64,000 nt of DNA from Burhinus oedicnemus (lineage: Eukaryota; Chordata; Aves; Charadriiformes; Burhinidae). The notes beneath the pieces are model-generated. The model saw only the letters and a program-made list of their open reading frames with translations. It had not been told where the DNA came from and made no database searches. Where the stretch lies: assembly GCA_008921705.1 (NCBI GenBank), contig VFFE01007622.1:723930-787929 (forward strand), written 5' to 3'. Below are positions 1 through 12,810 of this stretch, one piece after another. Each line of letters begins with the position of its first letter. Positions within the stretch are counted from its first letter, which is position 1. A program made the translations under genes and the position numbers.

Positions 1-1527
1 AGCATGTTAGTGTCCAGAGAACAAGCCAACAGAAAGAGTGTTTAGGACCAGTGCTGGCTCAATGAAGTGATGAAGAAGTTGTTGTTGGCTAGACAAAATG
101 TTATTGAAGCCCGAGGTGTAACAGCTGTCCTTCATTTCAGATAGCTGTAAAGAAGCAGTTACAGTCACTTATGAAACTATAGCAGTCTCCAAATCAAACC
201 CAAGAAACATGTCATCACCCAGAAGCAAAGGCAAGCGCCTGGCCATTCAGGAATGTGAATTGTGTAGATACAAAGGTTTGGTAGGGTGAGGAGAGGGAAG
301 TGGAGGACACACAGAGACGGAGCAGAAGTCAAGCACAAAGTCCAGAAAGAGGGAGCAAGATTATTTGCCAGAGGTCAAGACGTGGGCTTGAGGTGTAGGC
401 TAAGGAAATATCTCGTACTGTTTTACTTCTTTCTGTTCAGGAAAATTAAACTTTATCAGCCTTCAAAAAATATGCAAATTTGTATGGAAGATGCTCCCAG
501 TGCACTCAGTTTTTCCTTCTCTCTAGAAAAATCTCACATTTTTAGCCAGCTGCTTGAATCCAAAGGAGGAAGTGTGTGCATTATTCAGACAATGCTGCCT
601 GTGTGCTTATGTTTTCTCTTGCTCTTGAGCCTAATAAGGCACCGCTCTGTGACACTGAACACAGAGAATACAGAACTACGAATCAGCATGATATCCCACT
701 CTGGGATATTATAGAAGAACCGCAGAGACCCACAGTAAACTTAGAGACCCACAAATACTTATTTCACATCTTCAAAGTCTTCCCTCCACTTGAGAAACAC
801 AAACCTGAGGAATCTGTGGAAAGATTCCAGTGAAGTCAGTCGCTCATTAACAGCAGAAAGCAGTATGCCCCAAAACAAAACAAAAAAAAAAGTCCGTATC
901 TAGATCCTTCACAAGATATTATCTTCCTTCAGGTACAGAGACAGAGGAAAAACCTGCAGAAGACATTGTGGGAATGAAAATCTCAGCTTCTTGTTGCTCC
1001 CATGTGCTCCACTTCAGCATCTCAACCATCGGCATAAAAGATTTCATGATTGAATACTTTAGATATCTTCCTTTATTTTCTTCTAGGAGTCTGTGTAAGT
1101 TTGCTGGGAAACTTCAAATGGAGTTCTGTGGGATTTGGATCAGGCACTCATGGGAAGGGCTGAGGAAAGGATCTTGGAGGTTTCAGCTTATAAGCACTAG
1201 GATGGTAGTCAGAACAGCCAGGAAATGAAATGGGGTAATGATGCACCTAATAACTTACTGAAAATTCTGCAGTAGGGAATAGAGCCAAAATCTCAGTAGA
1301 GATGTGATTCCTTATTTCAAAACAGAGCAAGAAGCCTCTTGGCAAACTTCCCAAATGCAAGGTGTGCAGCTGAAAGCATTATTTCCAAACAATTCCATTC
1401 CAGAACTACAGATTGAATGGAGATTATCACAGCTACCCCCAGGGTATGACTAACCAGGACTGGTGAGGTAGATCAAGCTGGTGAATTGCTGTAAAGACTG
1501 ACATTTCAATAGCGTATTGTGTGATAA

Positions 1528-1615
1528 GGGCCAGATCCTCAGCTGGTGTTGGCAAGGGCAGCTCCGGGGACATCAGCGGAGTTGTATCATTTTATGCCAG
1601 GGGAGAATCTGGCCC
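1528..1615. mobile_element. Ancient MITE-like fold-back element
   Basis: The left end reads gggccagatcctcagctgg, and the reverse complement of the right end matches it at about 16 of 19 positions, giving imperfect terminal inverted repeats around an 88 bp element. The centre carries a diverged copy of the short core (acatcagcgg) seen in related elements elsewhere in this window. The pattern of a GGGCCAGAT-type terminus with palindromic interior resembles very old non-autonomous MITE-like repeats known from crocodilians and other sauropsids. That family assignment is from memory and is an inference. It has no coding capacity. Confidence 0.5.
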
Positions 1616-2993
1616 GTGGTATGCATGCAGAGATGATTCATGGTTTAATACCAGGTAACACAAAGCATTGTCAGAAAGACTTTAAACTAATATACTGTGA
1701 TAATCTAATCTTGTTGTCTCAAATACAAACCACTTCATCAACCTCAGATTAAGTCAGTATGGGCTACATCTTCCCAGCCCTTTAAGAGGAAAAATGCGGT
1801 AATTTACCATCTGGTTATAATGTGAGGGTCACATGGAAAGAACAAAAGTCTCTCAATATATATAATTTTTTCTACTCTAGAAGTTTTGGGAAATGACGCT
1901 ACTGTCAAGAACTATTTGTAAGAAAGTTATAATGAGGGGGTATGAAGAAATAGTCATTATCCCTCAGTTCAGTAAGCATACATGGGTCACAAAATAGGGT
2001 AAAAGTTTTGCCAGAATATTGCTATTGTTTGGCCTCTGATACATTGCGATTTCTAATATTGCTTCATTCACTTTTTCATTTTACATCTTTTGTACAAGCT
2101 TGGAAGTCAGTGCCACAAGTCTGTTGCTATTTGAGTCAAAGCAGTATCCCATATTTGGCCTCTTCCTTTTGTGCAGTCCTACATTGCACAAGAATCCCTG
2201 TCCTCCCAACTTTCATAACTAAAATTTTGGGGTGACTTTCACATCTTAATAGCTTTCTCAGATTATAGTCAGATAGTGGAAGTTTATTTTTCTTTGTCAC
2301 TGGGAGAATCTTTTTTCAGGACCCAAAGCTAACTCGGTTGTTGCTAGAGCAATTTCTGTTTTGAAGACATCTAGAACAGACTATTGCAATATGTTATCTC
2401 AAACTCTCTCAGGTAAACCTCTAAATGAGCTAGATAATAGCCATAAAATTAATAAAAGTTAGCTGGAAAAAGGACTAAAATAAGCTATTCTTCAGGTGGT
2501 TAACACAAAGTAATGGGTTTGCAGGGAAACACATTGATTTTTCTTAGACAGTAGGAAAAACTTTCTTAATATTTATCTAAGTTTAACATAATCTAAAAAT
2601 CACTCCTCTGTTACTTTGGATTTACCTATAACCAAATTTGTAAAAATTCAAAGCAACCATGTATGACAATGGCTGTTGATAAGACTTTTAAGCAGATGCC
2701 ATATTCCACCGAAGCTAATGAGTGCCCTTTGCTTGATCTCATTTGGCTTTGGGATGCTCCACTTACCTTTTAATCAAAATCTTGTAGTTATAATTGAGCT
2801 GTCTTGGTATTGGAAGCATTAAAGGTGTGTCAAGACACTCTCCTACTAATCCAGGAAGGGACAGTCTTTTCTGAATCCCAGAGACACTTAATGGTTTATG
2901 GGACACGACTTTACTCTAGGTGTCATCTTTTAAATAGCAAGTAAAATTAAGGTCTGGCCATTTGTGATTATAAAAGATCATTAATTTCATTAA

Positions 2994-3012
2994 GAATTGA
3001 GGTGCTCAATTC
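2994..3012. repeat. Short perfect hairpin (8 bp arms)
   Basis: gaattgag, a three-base spacer gtg, then ctcaattc: the arms are perfect reverse complements. It lies inside the AT-rich, homeobox-word-rich stretch at 2930-3130. A short palindrome can arise by chance, so function is unproven. Confidence 0.5.
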
Positions 3013-4394
3013 CCTTGCATCTAATTGAATTGTGCTTAAGTTACGTTTCTTTGTTTTTCTATTATTTCCCATAAAAGAGTGATTTAGTCTGATATTTCAA
3101 CTGGAGATTAAACCATGGGACATAGTAGCCATAAAATGGACAGTCTTAAACCCACATACCCATCTTGTACAGCACTTGATTTATAAGTGGTTTTTTGAAA
3201 TCCCTTATTTGTTTCTCTGTGATACACTGGCTTAATCATGTACCACATGATATAGGATACATTATGTATATGTACATACATCCCTATATAGGTAACATAT
3301 AATTCATCGTATGTTTACAATTCATCAAGAATAAGACAAGACGTACAGAGTGGGTCCAGTCTTTGCTGCTCACATTGGTAGGTGCATCCATTTTGCTCTT
3401 TGAAACATCCAGATAATGAACCTGTAAACTGAAACAGATAGATCCTAAGTTAAGGGAAAAGCTATCAAAATATTTCTCAGCAAATACACGTGAATCTCTA
3501 AGAAATAAAATCCTTAATAAATAAATAGTAATTATAAATAACTTTTTTTACTTAATATTTCAACTTTTTCAGTCACAAGAAAAAATATTTTTTAGGCACA
3601 AGAGAAAACCATTGTGAAGGATTTTTTAAAATAATAGACTACTACTTCTAGGAAGTAGCGCTTACTCAAATTTGTTCCATTTTTGAACTTGTAACCTTTG
3701 TAGCTATGAATGTAGTGATATATAACAGACTGATCCAGCAACCTTAACTCATGTGAGTCAAAGGGACCACTTGCATGAGTCAAGACTGCTTGTTCAGGCC
3801 CTTGGTGCCTCAATTTAGTAACCTGAGGAGAATGTCCTTTATATTCCACCTAGGGAAACGTAGAGTATGTGCAGGTGTGCTCTTCCAGGATGAGAAAAGC
3901 AGTAAATAATTCTGACAAGATAAAGCCAGAGATAAAATTGTGAGTTCTCTTCTGATTTGTGCAGTCATCAGATATCTTAATTTTATCATGGAAAGAGCTG
4001 AATATGTAAGTATAAACGGGTTTTAATTGCAGGTTAACTGATTGTACTCTCTTTGACTTTGACATTTAAAAAAATGGGAGACAAATGTATACAATTATCT
4101 CCAGAATTAGTAAAAAGACTTAGACTCGAGGTTGCATTCTGGCTTGTTATGTACTGAGATCATTTTTTTCTACGGTTACCAAGAACTTTTCTGCATTTCG
4201 AGTGACTAAATCACTCACAATCAATTTGTCATCCAGATTTTGAACTCCTTCCTCAATACAGGCTCCAAGGAATCAAGATGAATTTTGATTTAATGAGAAC
4301 TGAATAAAGGCAGCATACAAAGGATTTGTCATAAGATTTGTTCCCATTTGAAGAAATACCTGTAACAACAGCCTTTAATACCTTTAATATATAG

Positions 4395-5322
4395 GTATTA
4401 TAGAATCATAGAGTCATAGAATGGTTTGGAAGGGACCTTAAAGATCATCCAGTTCCACCCCTCCAACCATAGGCAGGGACACCTTCCACTACACCAGGTT
4501 GCTCAAAGCCCCATCCAACATGGCCTTGGACACCTCCAGGGATGGGGCCTTCCACAACTTCCCTGGGAAACCTGTTCCAGTGTCTCACCACCCCCACACT
4601 AAAGAATTTCTTCCTAACAACTAATCTAAATCTACCCTGTTTCAGTTTAAAGCTGTTACCTCTCGTCTTATCACTACACTCCCTGATCAAGAGTCCCTCC
4701 CCATCCTTCCTGTAGGCCCCCTTTAGGTACTGGCAGGCTGCTATAAGGTCTCCCCAGAGCCTCCTCTTCTCCAGGCTGAACAACCGCAACCCTCTCAGCC
4801 TGTCCTCACAGCAGAGGTGCTCCAGGGCTCTGATTGTCTTCATGGCCTTCCTCTGGACTCACTCCACCAGGTTCATGTCTTCTTATGTTGGAGGCCCCAG
4901 AGCTGGACACAGTATTCCAGGTGGGGTCTCACAAGAGCAGAGTAGAGGGGCAGAATCACCTGCCTCAACCTGCTGGCCACACTTCTTTTGATGCAGTCCA
5001 GGATGCAGTTGGTTTTCTGGGCTGCAAGTGTACATTTCTGGGTCATGTTGAGCTTTTCATCAACCAACACCCCCAAGTTCTTCTCCTCAGGGCTACTCTC
5101 AATCCATTCTCTGCCCAGCCTATATTTGTGCATGGGATTGTCTTGATCCAGGTGCAGGACCTTTCCCTTGGCCTTGTTGAACTTCACAAGGTTGGCACGG
5201 GCCCACCTCTCAAGCCTGTCCAGGTCCCTCTGGATGGCATCCCTTCCCTTCAGTGTGTCGACTGCACCACACAGCTTGATGTTGTCAGCAAACGTGCTGA
5301 GGGCGCACTCAATCCCACCATC
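4395..5322 (-). mobile_element. CR1 LINE retrotransposon, 5'-truncated
   Basis: The plus strand begins with the octamer-like repeats atagaatc / atagagtc / atagaatg, followed by the GGAAGGGACC-TTAAAGATCATCC block. That is the reverse complement of the avian CR1 3' end, so the element reads right to left. Its body encodes the end of the ORF2 reverse transcriptase. Similarity stops near 5322, just upstream of the catalytic Asp motif, so about 0.93 kb of a roughly 4.5 kb element remains, the usual outcome of incomplete reverse transcription. No clear target-site duplication is visible. Good preservation of the ORF2 3' region suggests an insertion within bird evolution. The subfamily cannot be assigned by eye. 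Confidence 0.95.
4530..5322 (-). pseudogene. CR1 ORF2 reverse transcriptase, C-terminal remnant
   Basis: This is the broken C-terminal end of CR1 ORF2 (endonuclease plus reverse transcriptase in the full element). The motif-C region reads FADN (codons around 5281-5292, minus strand) where an active enzyme has two consecutive aspartates, so the copy would be catalytically dead even if complete. Recognisable family segments follow: GAVDTLKGRDAIQRDLDRLE, then LGVLVDEKLN, LYSALVRPHLEYCVQLWG and [16 protein letters not shown] one-base loss near 4873 shifts the frame, a TGA at 4859-4861 (probably a decayed CGA) interrupts it, and a further one-base gain near 4545 destroys the extreme C-terminus. 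It is non-functional. The plus-strand open frame over the same bases is an antisense shadow. Confidence 0.93.
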
Positions 5323-8300
5323 AGGTTTCAAGTAAATCAAGGTGAAATGTGCCAATTTACTTATACAGTGGAGTAAAATTGCATTTACTATCAGGTGGTT
5401 GAGTAGGATATACCCAGCCTTCCACTGTGATAGTCTTAAGCACATTCATAACAGTAGCCTTTTCTACTCAAGGAGAAACCTGTTTCTTTCAGTTATTTCC
5501 ATGCAACAAGCACTCTATTACTCCACATTTCAGGAAGACAGTTTGGGATCTGGCAGCTGGTATGGTGGCTGTAGTAAATCTGGCACATAATAGCACTGAG
5601 ATCATTACTGCGAGTAAATGTTTCCATTGAAACTGGAAGTTGGAGAAGCTTTTGGACAGATACCACAAGCCAAGAAAGGAGCAAGGAGGACTCAGCCATA
5701 GGAAGGTGACATGGGTGATCACGAGTGTTTGCACACCCACAATCATAAACAAATATCCAGTTTACTTCAAATGCCTGAAACCAAGACTGGATATCATTGT
5801 TATAAAAAACAAATCCTAGAAAGTGGACTGCAATATATAGTATTTATAAACAGATTTGATTTCACCTTGCTCTTTTTCCTAGGCTATATTACTTAACTGC
5901 CTGTGAGGAGGAGTTCCCCTCTGTTGCTATCTACCTGATTTCAGCAAACCTAATACCTGGTGCAATTCACTCTGTTAGCAGATACCTGTCAGGCAACTGT
6001 TTCTCTAGTGTATGGCTTGGTTGCCATGAGGTTGCAATACCTCTCCTAACCATTTCATTTTTCTCAGAACAATTAATCATGTACTTCCAGGTATCCCACT
6101 AATTGCACTCCTGTAAGGCTGCAGAATCAGATTCCTATTAGACTCCACGTGAAACTTTATATTCTTCAAATATTCTGCTTCCTTGCCTGTTTGGATTGTG
6201 TGAGTACTCTGGTAGTATTCATAAGCAAATATGATTGTAATTTAGGCCTCCTCTCGTCATTGATGCATGAGAGATTTACAAGCATTAATAGGAGTTAGGA
6301 TGTAAATCCCTTGCTCGACAATAGCAGAGAATAACCCCCTTCATATAGATTCTGATGACCTATGAACTAAGGGTCAAGTGGGCCATGCTACAAATTATCT
6401 GACAGCAACAGATGCCAAAGCCTTGGGAGGCGAAAAAAATGACAAAAAACTGAGGACTATGAAATGCTCAGTGCATTTTCACAAAGAAAAAGCAACAGCA
6501 GCTATTCCTCTAACTTCATGCATCAGCCAGTGACACAGCCACAAATTATAGAGAAGCAAAACAAAGATTCCTTCTTGCCTGGCAGCAAACTTCCTTCTTC
6601 CTCCAAAAATACACAAAAGCAGCTCCAAAATAGTCATCACAATTAATTACCTACCCAAACCGAGAGCTGCGCAATAAATCTTTAAAGTTTTCAAGTGTGT
6701 TTTCAGTGTAAGGGAACATTTGGAGAGTCAAGCAGCAGAAACCACAAAGTATGTCAATTCTGCAAATAAATGATGTTTTCATAACTCTGAGATAATCAGA
6801 TTAGTTCTCCACTCCTTTGCCTCAAGTTTTGTACCTGTCTAACTCCATTGATTTCAATAGGGGTTTAATCTACGCCACATCAGGTCTGTATCAGTCCTAC
6901 ATCAGTTGTAAATTGATCTACAGCAGTTGTAAGTTAGAGGAGGATCACGCCCGGTGTAATAGTTCACAGGCCTTACGGTCTGTTTTCACATCTGCCTTTG
7001 TATTTTATTTTGAAATCTCTTTTGGCTGTTACAGGTTTTTTCTGTCATCCCACAGGTGTGGAAAGAGAAGATACAGGTCTGAACCATGGGACTGTAGACC
7101 CTTTCGGCTTTTATTTTCTAACCTCATCAAAAGCCTTTTAATTTTTTGAACTGGATGCTATTTTTGCCCAGAGAGTGGTGAAAGTCCCAAATCCTGCAAA
7201 GATTTTCACACTTGTGAAATGTTGCTGATGAGCTGTCTGTGGGCACAACACTTGACGTTAAAGGAAGCCCAAACAGAAGTCCTGGTGGAGTTTGGGCTGT
7301 GTTGGGACAAGGATGGAAAGGAAGAGAAGAAAAGCAGAGGCATCGTTTCCAAACCAGACATTTTACGTATAAGCACGCTTACTGGGGTGAGGAATGGCCC
7401 CAGAAACTTCATTTTACTCAATGTAACAGGAGCCGTTCCAAATTTTCATTCAGTGAAGCGACTTTGTATAAGCTGGTGGGACCAGGCCCATCATTACCAG
7501 ATTCATCTATTCACAGTAGTGATACCTCAAAACAAAGCATAAGAAACGGCAGCGTTTGTATCTATTCTATAATTTGTTGAAAAATCGAACGTTATTGAAG
7601 CTAAGGGCAGCATGATAAGATATTGCAAAGATGCAAGGGGCCGTTGGTTCTCATTTATTTGAAGATGATTCATTTGGCAGAAACTTTCTGTGAAATTGCA
7701 AATGGCAAAGGAGGGTCTAGGTCCTGAGCCACCAGCTTAGCTACTGAGTGAAGCTCAGTAGCCTTTGTTTTTGGTGTCTAAACCCTTTTCTTTGTGCCTG
7801 CAAACCCCTGTGCAGGGAGTTTGAACAATATGACCCCACTAGATGTCCCTTCCTCTCAAACTCCAAGTCTGCAATTCTGTTAACTCAGGTTTGGTTTTGA
7901 GACTGTTTTGTCAACCCCAAAACAAACACCTTTGTTTCACGCTATGTTAAATGCGACATTAATTAAAAGATCATAATCATTGCTCCCCTTTTCCCATGGA
8001 ACCCTTAGAGAAGACGAAGCGATCTGTGCCTGCCCTTCGTGTAATTTATGCAGGTAACTGAGGGGATACCTATCTTGCCTGGGTATTGCTTAGAATCACA
8101 GTTCATGGGCTTGGATTACGAGCACGGCAGAGACACCAGTCCGGGATGGGGCAGAGGTATAAACCGATGGGCAGAATGCACCATAGGGGATAACAGCGGG
8201 GGAAAACAACGAGGATACAGGAGCAAACACGGCATGACGGAAAACCCTTCGTGAGGTTTTAGAGAGAAAATCAGTGCATCTCGTTAAATCTGTTTGCAGA

Positions 8301-8760
8301 CACCTATACAACAACTGAAGATGTCATCTTCCATTTCATTTTAGCTTTTTTGTTCTCGAGGCTGCCATCAGCCTTATTTTCCCTGCAGACACTCTTGGAA
8401 ACAAGATGCCAGATCTCGAGGGGCTTTCTGTTTTAGAACAAAATTTACAAATAAATGAAGGACTGTAAAATATTTCAGGGGAAGGGAAATGAATAAATTA
8501 CAGTGGCTCTGACCTGCTACTGTTTTTTGTTTGTATTTGTTCAGAGATTAGTGGCAGGGGAAGCTGGAAATTATTCTGTGCAGCCATTATATTTCATGCA
8601 AGATAACACGCATTTAAAATTATGCCATCATCTTTCTTGTACTAATGCAGGGTTAATTGAAAGGCCCATTTTTTCTTATGTTTTCAAAAGGGTTGTATAA
8701 AGGTCTGCACTGCGTTCACAGTGCTGCTGGAAACTTTAATGGCAGACTTCACTTTTTAGA
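5323..8760. other. Non-coding DNA, no gene recognised
   Basis: Frames are short and overlap on both strands; the paired plus-strand frames between 7219 and 7580 share no domain with any family I recognise. An old fold-back element sits at about 6820-6960. No RNA gene, CpG island or long repeat is seen. Confidence 0.6.
6820..6960. mobile_element. Ancient MITE-like fold-back element, decayed
   Basis: Contains the core ccattgatttcaatagg at 6845-6861, a near-palindrome shared with several other elements in this window, followed by degenerate palindromic sequence ending in a ggatcacgccc-type terminus. The ends are poorly defined. The assignment rests on shared core and overall pattern, not on alignment to a consensus. 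Confidence 0.4.
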
Positions 8761-8763
8761 GTT

Positions 8764-9267
8764 GTGGTTGCCCTGGAAAACGTTCTGGTAGCCCGTGTTG
8801 TACCCAAATCAACAGCAGGTTTTTATGTGGCAGAAGAAGGTCTTCAAGCTGGAAGAGTCTTTACAAAGGTGTTTCATATGTTGTGCATATTTACAGATAC
8901 TGTGGAGAACGCAGCAGGAAGAGCTAGTGAGTCACTATCATTTTTGTATGCAATAACATGGATGTTCAGAAGCTGCTCGCCATGTTCACTTAACCGACTT
9001 TGGTACAAACTGGAACGATATTTCTTCCACATAGTTTGGCAGAAACAGCCATTTGGTTGTGCAGACGTAATGTATTCGACTCTTCCAGGGTTTTATGGAA
9101 TGAAGAGTGTGAATGTGACTTTGGTTCCATCTTTATTTTCCAGGAAGGAAACAAATCTCAGGTCATTAAAACTGACAAAGAATGGCAGTCAGTGCCAGTT
9201 TATTGGAGTACTGGTTAGAAGTGAACCAGCCTGGAGTTATCATCTAAATACCTGTACATACACATAA
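8764..9267 (+). other. Unexplained open frame of 167 codons
   Basis: One of the longer stop-free frames outside GC-rich DNA. It begins at a GTG, not an ATG, and no domain, signal peptide or repeat is evident. The translation has ordinary-looking composition (for example FYVAEEGLQAGRVF near its start) but matches nothing I know. No convincing splice acceptor or donor brackets it, and the sequence beyond its end grades into a degenerate microsatellite. Most likely a chance open frame; an old pseudogene is the alternative. Confidence 0.12.
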
Positions 9268-9365
9268 ATACAAACATATATGAATGTATATTTATGTATT
9301 GACTCCATAAACACATACATGTATGCATGGATATAAATACATAAATATGTATTTGTATGAAAGCA
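9255..9365. repeat. Degenerate TA/CA-rich microsatellite
   Basis: Runs of tacatacacataaatac, atatatgaatgtatat and aaatacataaatatg form an imperfect tract of four-base ATAC/ATAA/GTAT units with many substitutions. It is an old simple repeat, too diverged to be length-polymorphic in the usual way. Confidence 0.65.
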
Positions 9366-12300
9366 GATGCATGTGATGATGCAAATGTATTGAAAGGGAA
9401 ATCAAAGTAACCTGTATGCTATTTGGAATTAAGGAGAATCTAGGAAAAACAAATCTGGTAGGAAGAAATAAAAAGAACAAGAGAAATAGTTCTGTGTGTA
9501 AACTAACAGAAAAAAAAATCACATAAATTGATAAAAAAAAGAAAATAAAGGGTTTGGAGTGGAAGCCAGGCCAAATTCAATTCATTTGGTTCTTTTATTG
9601 AAATCCAGAGCAACTCCCTTAAGTTTGGCTAAGAATAAAATTGAGTGCTTTAATAGCAGTTCAAGCCAGGAATGGAAATAATCTCTTTTTAAAAAGGAAA
9701 AAAAAAAAAAGATGGTAGAGGCAAAATTACTAGAACGTCAAGTCACATATTGGAATGAATCCATAGGAGGCTTGGTTCTCATTAACCCTGAAAACCAAAG
9801 AGGCAGAGTGGACTTGCTGACTTACAACTAGTCCTTTTCCAGCCAAAGGTCCTGCACTAGGTGAAGAGCAGAGTACGTGCCACGGTCAGGACCCAACAAT
9901 ACCCGTCTTTGCAAGGACAGGTAAGATGCAGAGTGCATTTAGCTGAGCAAGACTTTCCATCGCTGCCTCACACAGCGCTGTTTCCTCTCTCTGCAGAGGA
10001 GCCAAGTGGTGCTGGGAAGCAGGACTGAGAAGATAACCCAAGGCTCAGGCTGACTTGGCTGCACGCAGGACTGACAGACAATCAGGTCTTGCCCTAAAGG
10101 TATGCTGGTCTGCCTTCTTGCATTTCTTAACACATTTGTGCATGACTGAAGAGTTATAACAGATAATGTATTAACCATATGCACTCCCATGCCTTATACA
10201 TATTGTCAGTATAGGCTGGGACTATTTGCTGTCCCTTGCGTACAGGTGAATAACAACTGGGACCTGGCAAGCAAATGCTGATGTCTTCAGGCTTAGCAAA
10301 CTGAAAATCTGATCTGGTTCTTTCATCTGATGTTAGCGAGAGCTTGATGTAGCTCGCATTTAACACACTCAAACCTTGCCTTTTTAAAAGCATCATGCGC
10401 ATCAGTTGAAGAACAGCAAACCTTGAATGGATATCCGTTCCCATCAATTACAAATACATCTAAGAAACACTTTAAAGGCTGAAAATGTATTTTAAATAAT
10501 CTCTCGGACATCCCATTGGCCATCATTATAAGCACATAGCTTCCAAAAACAGTAACTAGTGTGGGAGACCCGCTTACAACACTTCAAGTGATGAGTAGTT
10601 TTGCTCATATTTGTAACATTTCTCTTTGCAACTTTGACATTTCATAAGATAATAGAAGATGTTTATTGTTTAGCGAATCTTGTTAAATAGATTAAAATGT
10701 GAAGTAAAGGCTTAAGTCCTTTCATGTAGCATAGATTCAGTTCAGACTGTTTTAGATCCTCTGCACTTAAATCTGCTATACATACAGAAAAATACATATG
10801 TTTATAGAGAAGCAAAATTTTCTGTCAGTGAAAAGCCTGCCAGAAACAAGTCAGTTCAGGCAAAGATACATGTGCATACTTTGCCTAGGAGAAATATTCT
10901 TGTCACATAAAAATCCCACCATTAATCAAAAATCACATTATAGCTTCTGGAATGAAGTTTCCTTTACTACTCTTTAATAATAAGCCTAAGATAAGATAAA
11001 ATTGGTAATTGTACCTTCTCTTCTGATAGAAGATAATACTAAAGTGGTATAGAAATTTGAGTTACAAGAATATATTCACCCTGCTAATAGGCTTCCATTA
11101 TGTAGTCTTTACTGATTTATTCATTACACATTTTCTCCACATATAGAAAAATTTAATTGAAAGTTACTTATTACATTGTTACAAAATGTTAACTAGAAAG
11201 TTTTCTTTAATCAAATGATCATTAATGCTAGGAGAGCTAGTTTATTTCAATAGTGCATTTATCAGGAGCAAGAATAACACAGGCATTACCAACAATAGTT
11301 TTACAGCGCTGTTTATTATGTGAACACTTTCAGGAATTAAAAAGATGCCGTTGCAGCTTGCTGGGATAGCATAATACTTTATTTATATTTATGACTTTTC
11401 TTAATCAAAGTTTTAATGACATATGCAATGCAGGCAAGGTATCTAGTACGGTGACTTATCAAAGGAATGACATTACCAAGGATAGTAAGAGTTTATAAAG
11501 TCAGATTCTGCCATGTGCATGTCCCACAGAAGTAGGTGGAAGACAAGCGTTCACACCATCTCAGGCAGAAAAGCCACTTGGCATCACATTCTCCAGCAAA
11601 GAAAGCAAGAGAGGGGAAAGTACACTCCAAGCTCTAGCTGTTTCTAAGTCACTTTTGCATATTTTGCATTCCCCAAAGGTGAGTTTTTATGCCTTTTTGG
11701 TACTACTGTATCACCTAACAATAACATCACCCATAGCCTTGGGAGAACTGAGGGCTCTTCTTCTAACTGGACCAGTATCCCATTTTCTGAAGGCCTATGC
11801 AATGAGAAAACAAAAATAAATCTTTTGACCTGAACACATATAGGACAAGGCACAAGAAATACTCACAGGTGGACACACTAAAGCAAAGGAAAATCTCCAG
11901 GCAGGCAACGGTGAAAGTGCACACAGCAGAGATTCCAATCCTGGCGTATGAAGCATTTTTTGAATGAATTTTAGCTTTTAAATGGATATCAAATGTATCA
12001 AAAAGCATGTAGGATAGTCCCATTGCACACCAGATTTAATTCTCTCCAGCCAGTCTACCACCTGATGGCTGCCACTGACCATCTAAAGAAGTACAAACCT
12101 GTGCTCTTGCGTCCTTGCTATGGACTGACAGAAACAGCCCATCTATAGTGTAGATCCAGACACCCTCCTTGAGTTTTTAAGACATGTTTGCAAATATTTC
12201 CTTTATTTAACAATAACCATAACTACGCTGTAAACATCTCTCTTATTTCTGATGGCACGCTGCTCAAGAACTGCAGAAAACTGAGTCATTAGGTACATTC

Positions 12301-12774
12301 ATAAATTCCATGGCTGGCAGAACCTAAATCTGACTCAGACTCAACTGTCAGTGTTTGTTTCCTCGGTAAATTTGGTGAAAATCACAGAACCACGGAGTAG
12401 CTGGGAGCAGCTACTGGAAGAAATCTGGAGAAATACCGTGGCTAATTAAGGCACACGAATATATGAGAAAAATACTAGCTGTAAGATCAGAGACGTTAAC
12501 CTACACATTAATTTAAAATGAGGGTAGACCTCATGCCCCTTGTTACTTCATATCAACCCTGAGATGAAGACACTGCTGCTTATTAACCTCTATTCACCAT
12601 TCTGGGACCACAAAAACAGTGATTTGAAAGATATGTATGATATAATGATATGGACACGTGCATTGAAATCTCCAAGCAATTTGCCGTGGCCTATGAAACA
12701 GTCACTTTGAGTCACTTCCAGTTTGAGTTGTAGCTGAGCGGATGTTCACTGACGGTGCAAAAGTCCCATGCAAA

Positions 12775-12810
12775 CCTTACAAAATGGTCTTACCTTACAA
12801 AATGGTCTTT
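12775..12810. repeat. Tandem duplication, 18 bp x 2
   Basis: ccttacaaaatggtctta is followed directly by ccttacaaaatggtcttt, differing only in the last base. The near-identity suggests a recent replication-slippage duplication. Confidence 0.9.

Larger units (their letters stand above)
1..4394. other. Non-coding DNA, no gene recognised
   Basis: No frame gives a recognisable protein; the open frames are at most about 140 codons and lack homology I can name. An old fold-back element lies at 1528-1615. An AT-rich stretch with homeodomain-type TAATT and TTAAT words, unbroken by simple repeats, runs from about 2930 to 3130 and could be regulatory. Otherwise I see nothing. Confidence 0.6.

Noticed and set aside
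4834..5376. 180-codon plus-strand open frame
   Set aside because: It is the antisense of the CR1 reverse-transcriptase remnant; the minus strand carries the recognisable protein.
7219..7580. Two overlapping plus-strand frames of 107 and 113 codons as a dual-coding gene
   Set aside because: Neither translation resembles a known protein and a minus-strand frame covers part of the same bases; chance overlap is the simpler reading.
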